A stretch of 18,672 bases of DNA, from assembly GCA_934661765.1 (NCBI GenBank), contig CAKUJT010000051.1, forward strand, positions 1 through 18,672. The letters run 5' to 3'. A model generated the notes under the pieces. It saw nothing but the letters and a program-made list of their open reading frames with translations. It was not told the DNA's origin and searched no databases. Numbering within the stretch: position 1 is the stretch's first letter; each line of letters starts with the position of its first letter. The stretch is from an uncultured Senegalimassilia sp. GTDB taxonomy: Bacteria; Actinomycetota; Coriobacteriia; Coriobacteriales; Eggerthellaceae. The position numbers and the translations under genes were made by a program. Below are positions 1-8,443 of this stretch, piece by piece.

Positions 1-1245
1 GAGCTGTGCATCGCAAGCCCGGGCATCTCCGAGTTCTCCGACCTGTACCGCTCGGCCGCTGCCGTCAGCGACGAGGTCATCAGCGAGGTCGAGCTCGCAT
101 GGCGCGAGTCCGATAACTCCAGCACGTGGGTCGCCGTTACGGGCACCAACGGCAAGACCACCGTCACCGCTTTGACCAACCACCTGCTTCGCGCCGCGGG
201 CATGGCAAGCGCCGCCGTCGGCAACATCGGCGACACGTGCATCTCCGCCGTGGCCGCCGGGCAAACCGACGTCTACGTGGCCGAGGTGTCGTCGTACCAG
301 CTCGCATCCACGAAGCTGTTCGCGCCCAACGTGGCCGTGCTGCTCAACATCACGCCCGACCATCTGCATTGGCACCATACGCTGGAAAACTATGCTGCCG
401 CGAAGATGAAGGTGCTCGGCAATCTTGCTCAGGTCCCCGGCTCGGTCGCGGTCATGGACGCCTCCAACGACGTCGTACGTGCCGAGGTCCGTCGCCTGCG
501 CGGCATCGAAGGCGGTTGCGGCTTTTCCGTGGTCCCCATGGGCACGGCAGAAGGCCTGCTGGGCGACATGCGCGCCCGTTGCGGTGCTGAAAACGCCGCG
601 TTCATCAACGGCGAAGGGGTGCTCACCGTGGCCCTCAAGGGGCAGGAGCATGCCCTCATCAACGCCGATCGCCTCAAGATCAAGGGCGCGCACAACGCCG
701 GTAACGCGCTTGCCGCTGCGGCGGCGGCTCTGGCCGCCGGCGCTTCCGACGAGGCCGTGTGCGAGGCGCTTGCCACGTTCAGCCCGCTCGAACATCGTAT
801 CGAGCCCTGCGGCACCGCGTGCGGTGCCGAATGCTATAACGATTCGAAGGCCACCAACGTCGACGCCACGCTCAAAGCGCTGGCGGCGTTCCCGCATACC
901 CGTCCCATCGTGCTGCTCGGCGGCGACGACAAGGGCACCGATTTGGCCGACCTGGTCGCGGCAGCCCATGCCCACACGCGCGCCGTGGTGTGCTTCGGCG
1001 CGGCGGGCGCCCGCTTCTTCCAGGCGTTCCAGGAGCGCGGGGAGCAGGCGCCGGCGGATTTCCAGCTGCTCACGGCGAACAATATGGAATCTGCGCTCGA
1101 TGTCGCCCTCGAACAGGCGAAGGCTGGGGAAGTGGTGCTGCTTTCGCCTGCCTGCGCATCGTTCGACGAGTTCCACTCCTTCGAGGAGCGCGGTAAGGTC
1201 TTCAAGAAGCTTGTGGCCGATCGTGCGGCCAAGCTCGGCGCGTAA
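1..1245 (+). CDS. murD: UDP-N-acetylmuramoyl-L-alanine--D-glutamate ligase MurD (5' end missing)
   Basis: ATP-dependent cytoplasmic ligase that adds D-glutamate to UDP-MurNAc-L-alanine. The frame is open from base 1, so the start lies outside the window; roughly 65 N-terminal residues are missing, judged from the usual position of the P-loop. The ATP-binding GTNGKTT is at 142-162. Downstream come YNDSKATN (about 835-858), which is diagnostic of MurD within the Mur ligases, then LLGGDDKGTDLADL and, near the C-terminus, SPACASFDEFHSFEERG. Central and C-terminal ligase domains are therefore complete. The stop is TAA at 1243-1245, and ftsW begins 12 bases later, so the two are very probably co-transcribed. 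Upstream mraY/murF would be expected but cannot be seen. Confidence 0.97.
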   Translation, partial: ELCIASPGISEFSDLYRSAAAVSDEVISEVELAWRESDNSSTWVAVTGTNGKTTVTALTNHLLRAAGMASAAVGNIGDTCISAVAAGQTDVYVAEVSSYQLASTKLFAPNVAVLLNITPDHLHWHHTLENYAAAKMKVLGNLAQVPGSVAVMDASNDVVRAEVRRLRGIEGGCGFSVVPMGTAEGLLGDMRARCGAENAAFINGEGVLTVALKGQEHALINADRLKIKGAHNAGNALAAAAAALAAGASDEAVCEALATFSPLEHRIEPCGTACGAECYNDSKATNVDATLKALAAFPHTRPIVLLGGDDKGTDLADLVAAAHAHTRAVVCFGAAGARFFQAFQERGEQAPADFQLLTANNMESALDVALEQAKAGEVVLLSPACASFDEFHSFEERGKVFKKLVADRAAKLGA

Positions 1246-1257
1246 GGGCGGTTTTGC

Positions 1258-2613
1258 ATGGCTTCCGCGCGCAATAGGCGCTCCGATGCAGAATCGGTCA
1301 TCTGGCCCCAGGTGCTGCTTGTGGTGGCCGTGGCGGCCCTCACGCTCATCGGCTTCGTCATGATCTACTCGGCCTCGCAGGTAACCATCCTCTCCGAGGC
1401 CGCCACGAACTACTACGCCGACACCGAGGCGGGCCAGTACCTGCGCGATACCGTTTCGTATTCGGACTACATCGCGCAGCAAAACCCCTCGGCGAAGCTC
1501 ATCAGCCAGTTCATCTACTCCCTGGCCGGCATCGTCATCGCCGTGGCAATCTGGTTCATGCTCCCGCGCAGCGGCTGGAAGGGCGCTATCGTCAAAGGCT
1601 ATTGGGGGGTATGCGTAGCGCTGCTCGTCATCACGTTCCTCTTCGGAGCCGCGGCTCTCGGCGCCCAGCGCTGGATCGTCATCGGCCCGTTTTCGCTGCA
1701 GCCCTCGGAGTTCGCCAAGATCGCCATCGTGCTCATGGCCGCCAACCTTATGGACGACCTCAACGAAGGGGCCGAGTTCAACGCCACCATGCTCAGGGCG
1801 GCGATTTACGTGGCCGCCCCCACGTTGTTTTTGCTGTTCACGCAATCGGACCTGGGAACCACCATCATCATCTTCGTGGGCGTGTACGCGGTGCTGTGGT
1901 TCGGCGGCGCCCCCGGTAAGCTCATGCTCGCCATCGCCGGCGTCGCCGCTCTCGCGGTCATCGCCATCGTCTTGTTCGGCTCGGGCTATCGCCAGGACCG
2001 CTTCGTGGTGTACAACCCCTGGAACGACGGCGAAGGCGGCAGGGGCAACGGCTATCAGACCATCCACTCGTTCTACGCGTTCGCCGAGGGCGGCTTGTTC
2101 GGCGTGGGCCTGGGCAACTCCAGCGAGAAGTACGACTACCTCCCCGAGGCCGAGACCGACTTCGTGTTCTCCATCATCGGCGAGGAGTTCGGCATGCTCG
2201 GCGCGCTCGTGGTCATCGCGCTGTTCTGCTGCATCCTGTTCGCCGGCATGCGCATCGCGAGCGCCGCGGCAACGCCCAACGAGCGCATCGTGGCGGGCAG
2301 CGTCACCATCATGCTCGTGTTCCAGGCGTTTTTGAATATGGGCTGCGTCATCGGCCTCGTGCCCACCACGGGCAAGCCCTTGCCGTTCGTGTCCGCAGGC
2401 GGCTCGTCGCTCATCGCGTCGCTCATGATGGTCGGCATCATCATGGCCGTTGCGCGAAACGCCGACGCTACCACCGTCTACGATCGACGCCGTGCGAACC
2501 TGCGCGTCGTACGCGCGGTCGACGACGATCCCAGCGGCTCCCGCAACGCACCGCGCGGCCGCGGCCGCGCTGATTCGCGCACGCGCGCCCCGCAAGGTGC
2601 GCGGCGCCGTTAA
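1258..2613 (+). CDS. ftsW: Septal peptidoglycan glycosyltransferase FtsW (SEDS family)
   Basis: Polytopic membrane enzyme that polymerises lipid II into septal glycan strands, normally with a class B PBP partner. The 451-residue product is mostly hydrophobic. SEDS hallmarks visible are GAQRW (about 135-139), QPSEFAK (about 148-154), ETDFVFSIIGEEFG with the catalytic-type Asp near residue 301, and FVSAGGSS at 377-384. TM1 spans about 17-38. The first extracellular loop (about 40-82) is unusually long and polar/aromatic, and the C-terminal tail (about 410-451) is Arg-rich and probably cytoplasmic. FtsW is preferred over RodA because of its place in the dcw cluster between murD and murG. The ATG follows murD by 12 bases with only a weak purine-rich ribosome site. 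Confidence 0.95.
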   Translation: MASARNRRSDAESVIWPQVLLVVAVAALTLIGFVMIYSASQVTILSEAATNYYADTEAGQYLRDTVSYSDYIAQQNPSAKLISQFIYSLAGIVIAVAIWFMLPRSGWKGAIVKGYWGVCVALLVITFLFGAAALGAQRWIVIGPFSLQPSEFAKIAIVLMAANLMDDLNEGAEFNATMLRAAIYVAAPTLFLLFTQSDLGTTIIIFVGVYAVLWFGGAPGKLMLAIAGVAALAVIAIVLFGSGYRQDRFVVYNPWNDGEGGRGNGYQTIHSFYAFAEGGLFGVGLGNSSEKYDYLPEAETDFVFSIIGEEFGMLGALVVIALFCCILFAGMRIASAAATPNERIVAGSVTIMLVFQAFLNMGCVIGLVPTTGKPLPFVSAGGSSLIASLMMVGIIMAVARNADATTVYDRRRANLRVVRAVDDDPSGSRNAPRGRGRADSRTRAPQGARRR

Positions 2614-2641
2614 ACGCATTCTTCATCCCGGAGGTGACATC

Positions 2642-3751
2642 ATGCGCATAGTCCTTTCCGGCGGCGGTACCGCCGGCCACATCAATCCGGCCCTCGCGCT
2701 TGCCGACGTGCTGCGCGAGGGCGGGCACGAGGTCCTGTTCGCCGGCACGCCCGGCGGCATCGAGTCGCGCCTCGTCCCCGCGGCGGGCATCCCGTACAAA
2801 GCCTTCGAGGCCGCCGGCTTCAACCGCAACCATCCGCTCACGCTTCCCAAGGCCATCATGAAGATCCAGCGTTCCACGAAGCTGGCGCGCACGTGGTTTT
2901 CCGAGGTCCATCCCGACTGCGTGGTGGGCTTCGGCGGCTACGTCTGCATCCCGGTGGCCCGCGCCGCCGAGCAATGCGGCATCCCCGTGGTGGTCCACGA
3001 GCAGAACTCGGTCATGGGCATGGCGAACAAGTACCTGGCTCGTAGGGCCCGCGCCGTGTGCCTGACCTATGACCACGCCGCCGAGGCGCTCTCCGACAAA
3101 AGCAATGTCGTGCTCACCGGCAACCCCGTGCGCGCAAGCGTGTTCGCCGCAACGCGCGCCGAGGGCCGTGCCGCTTTCGGCATCCCCGAGGACGCGCGCA
3201 TGCTTCTCGTCACAGGGGGAAGCTTGGGCGCCCGCCATCTCAACGCGGCCATCGTGCAGCGCAAGGGCATGCTGCTTGGCTACCCCGACCTGCATATCGT
3301 GCACGTCACGGGCCCCAAGGAGCTCGATAGCGTCACCGAGCAGCTGGCCCTGACCGATGAGCAGGCGAAGCGCTGGCACCTCATGGGCTACACCGACCAG
3401 ATGGGCCTTGCCATGGCGGCCGCCGACGCCATCGTCAGCCGTGCGGGCGCCACGTCGCTCGCCGAGATCTCGGCACGCCATATCCCGGCGCTGCTCGTGC
3501 CGTTCCCGTATGCCACCGAAGACCATCAGACCATGAACGCCCGCGCATGCGTGGAGGCGGGCGCGGCCTTCCTCGTGGCCGATGCCGACGTCGAGGGCGC
3601 CCAGTTCACCGACTACCTCAAAACCCTCGTCGAGGATGAAGCGGCCCGACAGCGCATGTCGGATGCCGCAGCCGCCGCGAAGACGCGCGATGCGGCGGGG
3701 CTGCTCGCTGATGTAGTCCTTAAGGCGTGCGAATCCAAGTCGGCGCAATAG
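2642..3751 (+). CDS. murG: UDP-GlcNAc--undecaprenyl-PP-MurNAc-pentapeptide GlcNAc transferase MurG
   Basis: GT28-family peripheral membrane enzyme that converts lipid I to lipid II on the inner membrane face. The start ATG at 2642 is chosen because a strong GGAGGTGA lies at 2630-2637 and the protein then opens directly with the glycine loop GGGTAGH (residues 7-13); the frame is open further upstream, but that part overlaps ftsW. Other MurG signatures are GFGGYVCIPVA, VVVHEQNSVMGMANK, VTGGSLGARHLN and SRAGATSLAEI followed by PFPYATEDHQTMNA, the UDP-GlcNAc binding region. The product is 369 residues, normal for the family. The gap to ftsW is 28 bases. Confidence 0.97.
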   Translation: MRIVLSGGGTAGHINPALALADVLREGGHEVLFAGTPGGIESRLVPAAGIPYKAFEAAGFNRNHPLTLPKAIMKIQRSTKLARTWFSEVHPDCVVGFGGYVCIPVARAAEQCGIPVVVHEQNSVMGMANKYLARRARAVCLTYDHAAEALSDKSNVVLTGNPVRASVFAATRAEGRAAFGIPEDARMLLVTGGSLGARHLNAAIVQRKGMLLGYPDLHIVHVTGPKELDSVTEQLALTDEQAKRWHLMGYTDQMGLAMAAADAIVSRAGATSLAEISARHIPALLVPFPYATEDHQTMNARACVEAGAAFLVADADVEGAQFTDYLKTLVEDEAARQRMSDAAAAAKTRDAAGLLADVVLKACESKSAQ

Positions 3752-3778
3752 GGTAAGATAATAGAGTTTGAGCAAGCA

Positions 3779-3822
3779 CGGGCGGCCTTTGCGCCGCCCG
3801 TTTCCCGGGTGCGCCCGGGTTT
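3779..3822. other. Tandem GC hairpins between murG and murC
   Basis: Two adjacent perfect inverted repeats lie in the 130-base gap. The first has an 8-bp stem at 3779-3786/3793-3800 with a 6-base loop, followed by TTT. The second has a 6-bp stem CCCGGG at 3804-3809/3814-3819 with a 4-base loop, also followed by TTT. They look like weak or partial intrinsic terminators, attenuators or mRNA-processing stems. A -10-like GATAAT at 3757-3762 lies just upstream, but no convincing -35 accompanies it. The function is inferred only. Confidence 0.5.
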
Positions 3823-3881
3823 CACATCATCGCGCCGCGGGCCACAGGCCTTCGGCGCATAGGCTTCAGGAGGCAGGCAAC

Positions 3882-5285
3882 ATGAGCGAAGAGCGCATCA
3901 AGCAGGTGCACTTCATCGGCGTCGGCGGCGTGGGCATGAGCGGCATCGCCCGCGTGGCCCACGACCAGGGCATGCAGGTGTCGGGCTCCGATATCAAGGA
4001 AAGCCGTTACACCAAGCAGCTGCGCGAGGCCGGCATCACCGTGTTCATCGGCCAGAAGGCGGAGAACATCCCCGAGGGAAACCCGGTCGTCGTCATCTCC
4101 ACGGCCATCCTCGAGAACAACCCCGAGCTGATCGAGGCGCGCCGTCGCGGCCTTGAGATCTGGCATCGCGCCCAGATGCTCGCGCATCTCGGCGTGGGCC
4201 TCGATACGCTTGCCGTGGCCGGCACGCACGGCAAGACCACCACGTCGTCCATGCTCGCCAGCGCGCTCGATGCGCTGGGCGCCGACCCCACCTTCCTCAT
4301 CGGCGGCATCGTGCGCGCCTACGGCACCAACGCCCACTCCGGCACCGGCGACCATTACGTGGTCGAGGCCGACGAGTCCGACAAGTCCTTCACGTACCTG
4401 TCTCCCAAGGCGGTGCTCGTCACCAACATCGAGGCCGATCACCTCGATCACTATAAGGACCTTGACGAGATCTACGACAAGTTCCACGACTTCATGGGCC
4501 TGGTCCCTGCAGACGGCGTCATCGTGGCGTGCGGCGAAGATCCCCACGTGGTCGACATCGCCCGCTCCGAGGGCCGACGCATGTACACCTACGGCTTTAA
4601 AGAGGGCTGCGACGCGCGCATCGCCGCCTACGAGCCCCACGGCATCGGCAGCCGCTACACGGCGGTCATGCCCGACGGCACGCAGGTCGAGGGAACCATC
4701 AAGCAGAATCCCGGCCGTCACAACGTCTTGAACGCCACGGGCGTCATCACGCTGCTGTGGGCGCTCGGCTTCGATGCGGCCAAGGTCGCCCAGGCGCTTT
4801 CGGGCTTCGCCGGCGTCCGCCGTCGCTTCGATCTGGTCGGCGAAGTGGGCGGCGTCACCGTCGTCGACGATTACGCGCATCACCCCACCGAGATCGCCGC
4901 CACCATCTCCGCCGCCGCGGGGCTTGGCTACAAGCACGTCCACGTGCTCTTCCAGCCGCATCGCTATTCCCGCGCGCCCCTGTTCACGCAGGTGCTCCAC
5001 GACGAGTTCGGCGCCGCCTTCGACAAGGCCGACAGCGTCACCTTCATGGACGTCTACCCGGCAGGCGAGGCACCGGTGCCCGGCGTCTCCGGCAAGACGT
5101 TCCTCAACGTCGTGCTCGAGCACGAGGGCCATCCCCAGGCCGATTTCGTGGCCCATCGCATCGACGTCGTCCCGCATCTCATGGGCAAGCTCCAGCCGGG
5201 CGACCTGGTCATCACCATGGGCGCCGGCGACGTGACGGCCATGGGCCCGCAGATCATCGACGCGCTCCTCAAGGCGCGAGGCTAG
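3882..5285 (+). CDS. murC: UDP-N-acetylmuramate--L-alanine ligase MurC
   Basis: First amino-acid ligase of the peptidoglycan stem peptide, joining L-alanine to UDP-MurNAc in the cytoplasm. The 467-residue product has the N-terminal UDP-binding FIGVGGVGMSG (about 10-20), the P-loop GTHGKTTT at 114-121, EADESDKSF, QNPGRHNVLNA, and the C-terminal DDYAHHPTEIAATI and FQPHRYSR. The start ATG at 3882 is set by AGGAGG at 3868-3873. A TTG further upstream would extend the frame through two hairpins and is rejected. The gap from murG (130 bases) is one of the larger ones in the cluster. murB follows after 6 bases. Confidence 0.97.
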   Translation: MSEERIKQVHFIGVGGVGMSGIARVAHDQGMQVSGSDIKESRYTKQLREAGITVFIGQKAENIPEGNPVVVISTAILENNPELIEARRRGLEIWHRAQMLAHLGVGLDTLAVAGTHGKTTTSSMLASALDALGADPTFLIGGIVRAYGTNAHSGTGDHYVVEADESDKSFTYLSPKAVLVTNIEADHLDHYKDLDEIYDKFHDFMGLVPADGVIVACGEDPHVVDIARSEGRRMYTYGFKEGCDARIAAYEPHGIGSRYTAVMPDGTQVEGTIKQNPGRHNVLNATGVITLLWALGFDAAKVAQALSGFAGVRRRFDLVGEVGGVTVVDDYAHHPTEIAATISAAAGLGYKHVHVLFQPHRYSRAPLFTQVLHDEFGAAFDKADSVTFMDVYPAGEAPVPGVSGKTFLNVVLEHEGHPQADFVAHRIDVVPHLMGKLQPGDLVITMGAGDVTAMGPQIIDALLKARG

Positions 5286-5291
5286 GCTGCC

Positions 5292-6221
5292 ATGTGCGCG
5301 CGTCACGCATGCTCGCCGCTTGAGGCGCTGCTCGTCGACAGCGCCTTCGACGCCGACGTCTATCCCGACGAGCCTATGCGCCGCCATACCATGTACCGCA
5401 TCGGCGGGCCTGCGCGCTTCTATGTGCAGGTCGGCTCCATCGGCGCGCTCAAGCGCTTGGTGGCCGCCTGCCAAGAGTGCGCCATCCCGTGGGTGGCGGT
5501 CGGCCGCGGCTCGAACCTGCTCGTCTCCGACGAGGGCTTCCCGGGCGTGGTCATCGCCCTCGGACGCGACTTCCGCGCGTGCCGTTTCGACGAGGAAACC
5601 TGCAGCTTCATCGTGGGAGCCGGGGTGCCGCTGTCAAGCGTCGTGCAGGAGGCGTTCCGCCGCAGCCTTTCAGGGCTTGAGTTCGCAGTGGGAACGCCGG
5701 GCACCGTCGGCGGCGCCGTGCGCATGAACGCCGGCACCCGCGAGCAGGGGATAGCGGACAGGGTGGTCTCGGTCACCACGTTGTCGCCGCGCTCGGGGCT
5801 TGTGCGCCGCGAGGCGGCGGATATCCAATGGGGCTACCGCTCAAGCTCGTTCGCACCCGACGAGGTCATCGTCGAGTGCGAGCTTGCGGTCAAGCCCGCC
5901 GACCCCTATCTGCTGCGGGGCAAGATGGAGGCCGCCCACGCCCGTCGCAAGAAGACGCAACCGCTCACGCTTCCAAGCTGCGGCAGCGTGTTCAAGAACC
6001 CCGAAGGGTCGTCTGCGGGCCAGCTCATCGAGCAGGTGGGGCTCAAAGGGGAGCGCGTAGGCGGCGCGCAGATATCCGAGGTTCACGCGAACTTCATCGT
6101 GAATAGGGATAATGCTACCGCTCAAGACGTGTTGGAACTCATTAACATGGCAAGGTCGAAGGTATACGAGGCGTATGGCATCGAATTACAACCGGAAGTC
6201 CGCTTCCTCGGGTTCGCATAG
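5292..6221 (+). CDS. murB: UDP-N-acetylenolpyruvoylglucosamine reductase MurB
   Basis: FAD-dependent reductase that turns UDP-GlcNAc-enolpyruvate into UDP-MurNAc with NADPH. FAD-binding signatures are GRGSNLLVSDEGFPGVVI and GTPGTVGGAVRMNAG. The substrate-domain motif CGSVFKNP carries the proton-donor serine at about residue 232, and a C-terminal SEVHANFIVN carries the conserved Glu. The 309-residue length and the shortened substrate domain fit the type II MurB of Gram-positive bacteria. The start is 6 bases after the murC stop, with a poor ribosome site, which suggests translational coupling. The 3' end overlaps ftsQ by 47 bases. Location between murC and ftsQ is common in Firmicutes and Coriobacteriia. 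Confidence 0.95.
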   Translation: MCARHACSPLEALLVDSAFDADVYPDEPMRRHTMYRIGGPARFYVQVGSIGALKRLVAACQECAIPWVAVGRGSNLLVSDEGFPGVVIALGRDFRACRFDEETCSFIVGAGVPLSSVVQEAFRRSLSGLEFAVGTPGTVGGAVRMNAGTREQGIADRVVSVTTLSPRSGLVRREAADIQWGYRSSSFAPDEVIVECELAVKPADPYLLRGKMEAAHARRKKTQPLTLPSCGSVFKNPEGSSAGQLIEQVGLKGERVGGAQISEVHANFIVNRDNATAQDVLELINMARSKVYEAYGIELQPEVRFLGFA

Positions 6222-7134
6222 GCGCGCTCAGGCGCCCCGCGGCGGGTCGCGCCCTCCGCGGGGCCCGCAGCGCCCATACAACCCGGCGCCCGGCGCCCGG
6301 CTCACATCGGTGCGCGTAGGCGACCTTCCCCAAAGCGACCACGGCTCGCGGGCGCGGCAGACCTACCAGCGTTATCTGGTACGTCTCGGGGCGCTCGCCG
6401 CCGCGGTGGCGGCGCTCGCCATCGCGGCCGTCATCGTGTACAACTCCAGCTTGTTCACCATCGAAAGCGTCTCTGTTTCGGGTGCCGATCACCTTACCGC
6501 CTCCGACATGCAGCAGCTTGCCGGCGTGCCCGCCGGCACCACGCTTCTGCGTGTTGACGCAGCCGGCATTAAGGAGAACCTGAAAAAGGACGCATGGGTC
6601 GCCGATGCGAAGATCAAGCGCGTGTTCCCCAACACGCTGCAGATCGACATCACCGAACGCACCATCACGGCGGTGGTGGAGGTCCCCAACGAGAACGCGC
6701 AGAACTCCACGCAGTGGGCCATCGCGTCGGACGGCATGTGGCTCATGCCCATTCCCGATCGCGATTCCGAGGCGGGGCGTCGCACCAACTCGAAGGTGTA
6801 CGAGGATGCCGAATCGGTGCTGCACATCACCGACGTGCCCTACGGTACCAAGCCCGCCGTCGGCTCGTACTGCACCGACGCCAACGTCAACAACGCGCTC
6901 GCCATCGTTGCCGGCATGACCACCGAGCTGGCCGACCGCGTCACCTCGGTGAAGGCCACGGAAACCGCATCCACCACGCTCACCATCAAAGACGGTCCCG
7001 ATATCGTCTTCGGGACGGCGGACAACATCCGCGAGAAGGAGCGCGTGTGCCTGCAGATCATGAAGGAGCATCCCGAGGGCGTCACGTACATCAACGTGCG
7101 CACGCCCGATAGGCCCACGTGGCGCTCTCTGTAA
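6175..7134 (+). CDS. ftsQ: Cell division protein FtsQ/DivIB
   Basis: Bitopic divisome scaffold that links the FtsB/FtsL pair to FtsW and the septal PBP. From the ATG at 6175 the product is 319 residues: a cytoplasmic tail of about 65 residues rich in Arg, Gly and Pro, one transmembrane helix (about 68-89), a POTRA domain opening with FTIESVSVSGADHLT (about 94-163), and the FtsQ/DivIB extracytoplasmic domain. This start is preferred over the in-frame ATG at 6112 because it has purine-rich GAAGGT (6159-6164) or GAGG in front and avoids a longer overlap. It overlaps the end of murB by 47 bases in another frame, which suggests coupled translation. There is no ftsA next to it, as usual in actinobacteria. 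Confidence 0.93.
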   Translation: MASNYNRKSASSGSHRRAQAPRGGSRPPRGPQRPYNPAPGARLTSVRVGDLPQSDHGSRARQTYQRYLVRLGALAAAVAALAIAAVIVYNSSLFTIESVSVSGADHLTASDMQQLAGVPAGTTLLRVDAAGIKENLKKDAWVADAKIKRVFPNTLQIDITERTITAVVEVPNENAQNSTQWAIASDGMWLMPIPDRDSEAGRRTNSKVYEDAESVLHITDVPYGTKPAVGSYCTDANVNNALAIVAGMTTELADRVTSVKATETASTTLTIKDGPDIVFGTADNIREKERVCLQIMKEHPEGVTYINVRTPDRPTWRSL

Positions 7135-7138
7135 CCTC

Positions 7139-7173
7139 AAGCGGCCCGTGCGTACAGGCGTGCGGGCCGCTTT
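7139..7173 (+). terminator. Intrinsic terminator after ftsQ
   Basis: A perfect 10-bp stem at 7139-7148/7163-7172 can extend inward by four further pairs, two of them G-U, leaving a 6-base loop. A short T run follows. It begins four bases after the ftsQ stop and precedes the ftsZ promoter, so it probably separates the Mur/Fts transcript from ftsZ. Confidence 0.75.
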
Positions 7174-7209
7174 GATATGTGCATGTGGTTGCCGTTGGGG
7201 GTCGAAGCG

Positions 7210-7237
7210 TTGCAAACCCACCCTCTTTGTGTAAAAT
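7210..7237 (+). promoter_or_regulatory. ftsZ promoter (sigma-70/HrdB type)
   Basis: TTGCAA at 7210-7215 and TAAAAT at 7232-7237 are separated by 16 bases, matching four and five of the six consensus positions. It lies between the ftsQ terminator and ftsZ in a locally AT-richer stretch. Transcription would start near 7244 and give a leader of about 65 bases. A separate ftsZ promoter fits its need for higher expression than the mur genes. Confidence 0.65.
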
Positions 7238-7309
7238 AATCCCACGTGAATACAACCACGAGTGTGTGAAACGCAGCTCAAAGCAAGCGTAATAGTGTGG
7301 AGGAATACA

Positions 7310-8431
7310 ATGCCAAACAATTCGGGCGAGCATCTGGCGGTCATCAAGGTCGTCGGCGTCGGCGGCGGCGGCACCAACGCCGTTAACCGTATGGTCGAGG
7401 CGGGCGTCAAGGGCGTGGAGTTCATCGCCGTCAACACCGACCGTCAGGCCCTTCTGATGTCGGATGCCGACAAGACCATCCACATCGGCGAGGAGCTCAC
7501 GCGCGGCCTGGGCGCCGGCGCGAACCCCGAGGTCGGCTGCCAGGCCGCCGAGGAGTCCCGCGCGGAGATCCGCGAGGCGCTGGCCGAGGCCGACATGGTC
7601 TTCGTCACCGCCGGCGAGGGCGGCGGCACCGGCACGGGCGCCGCACCCATCATCGCCGAGATCGCCCGCGAGGAAATCGGCGCGCTGACGGTGGGCATCG
7701 TCACCAAGCCGTTCTCCTTCGAGGGCCGCACCCGCCGCAACCAGGCGGAGCAGGGCATCGACCTGCTGTCCCAGAAGGTCGACACGCTCATCGTCATCCC
7801 CAACGATCGTCTGCTCGAGATCGTCGACAAGAAGACCAGCATGCTCGATGCGTTCCGTATCGCCGACGATACGCTGCGCCAGGGCATCCAGGGCGTTACC
7901 GACCTGATCACCATCCCGGGCCTGATCAACCTCGACTTCGCCGACATCCGCACGGTCATGAAGGACGCCGGCACCGCCATGATGGGCATCGGCCTGTCCT
8001 CCGGTGAGAACCGCGCACTCGACGCCGCGCAGCAGGCCACCAATTCGGCGCTGCTCGAGGCATCCATCGCCGGCGCTTCCCGCGTGCTGTTCTCCATCTC
8101 CGGCGGTCCCGACCTCACGCTCACCGAGGTTGACGAGGCTGCCCGCACCGTCGAGGCCTGCGCCGATGAGAACGCCAACATCATCTACGGTCAGATCATC
8201 GACGAGAGCATGGGCGACAGTGTGCGCATCACCGTCATCGCCACCGGCTTCAAGGTCAACGCACCCCAGCAGTCCGCCATGGACTTCAACCGCAAGGACC
8301 TGTTCGCCTCCACGGCCGCTCCCGAGCCGGCACCGGCGCCCCAGCCGTCCACGTATTCCACGCTCACCAGCACGCCCGGCCGCTTCGCCGACGAGGATTA
8401 CATCCCCGATTTTCTGAAGCGCCAGCGCTAA
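7310..8431 (+). CDS. ftsZ: Cell division GTPase FtsZ
   Basis: Tubulin homologue that polymerises into the Z-ring with GTP. The 373-residue product has the N-terminal [13 protein letters not shown], the tubulin signature GGGTGTG at 104-110, NQAEQGID with the synergy-loop catalytic residues further on in the same fold, and the C-terminal peptide [13 protein letters not shown] (361-373), which binds SepF and other partners. The linker before that peptide is short (about 40 residues, Ala/Pro-rich). The start ATG at 7310 follows GGAGG at 7299-7303; the frame is open upstream, but no better start exists. pgeF follows after 12 bases. Confidence 0.98.
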   Translation: MPNNSGEHLAVIKVVGVGGGGTNAVNRMVEAGVKGVEFIAVNTDRQALLMSDADKTIHIGEELTRGLGAGANPEVGCQAAEESRAEIREALAEADMVFVTAGEGGGTGTGAAPIIAEIAREEIGALTVGIVTKPFSFEGRTRRNQAEQGIDLLSQKVDTLIVIPNDRLLEIVDKKTSMLDAFRIADDTLRQGIQGVTDLITIPGLINLDFADIRTVMKDAGTAMMGIGLSSGENRALDAAQQATNSALLEASIAGASRVLFSISGGPDLTLTEVDEAARTVEACADENANIIYGQIIDESMGDSVRITVIATGFKVNAPQQSAMDFNRKDLFASTAAPEPAPAPQPSTYSTLTSTPGRFADEDYIPDFLKRQR

Positions 8432-8443
8432 GGAGTAAAAGCT

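Noticed and set aside
2468..3775. 435-codon open frame on the - strand
   Set aside because: Antisense shadow of murG, with the same bias.
3768..3881. Upstream TTG start for murC
   Set aside because: It would translate two strong hairpins, lacks a ribosome site and adds residues not seen in the family; the ATG at 3882 has a perfect AGGAGG.
3822..5474. 550-codon open frame on the - strand
   Set aside because: It lies opposite murC, with compositionally biased His/Asp/Val/Gly-rich translation, no recognisable motif and no ribosome site.
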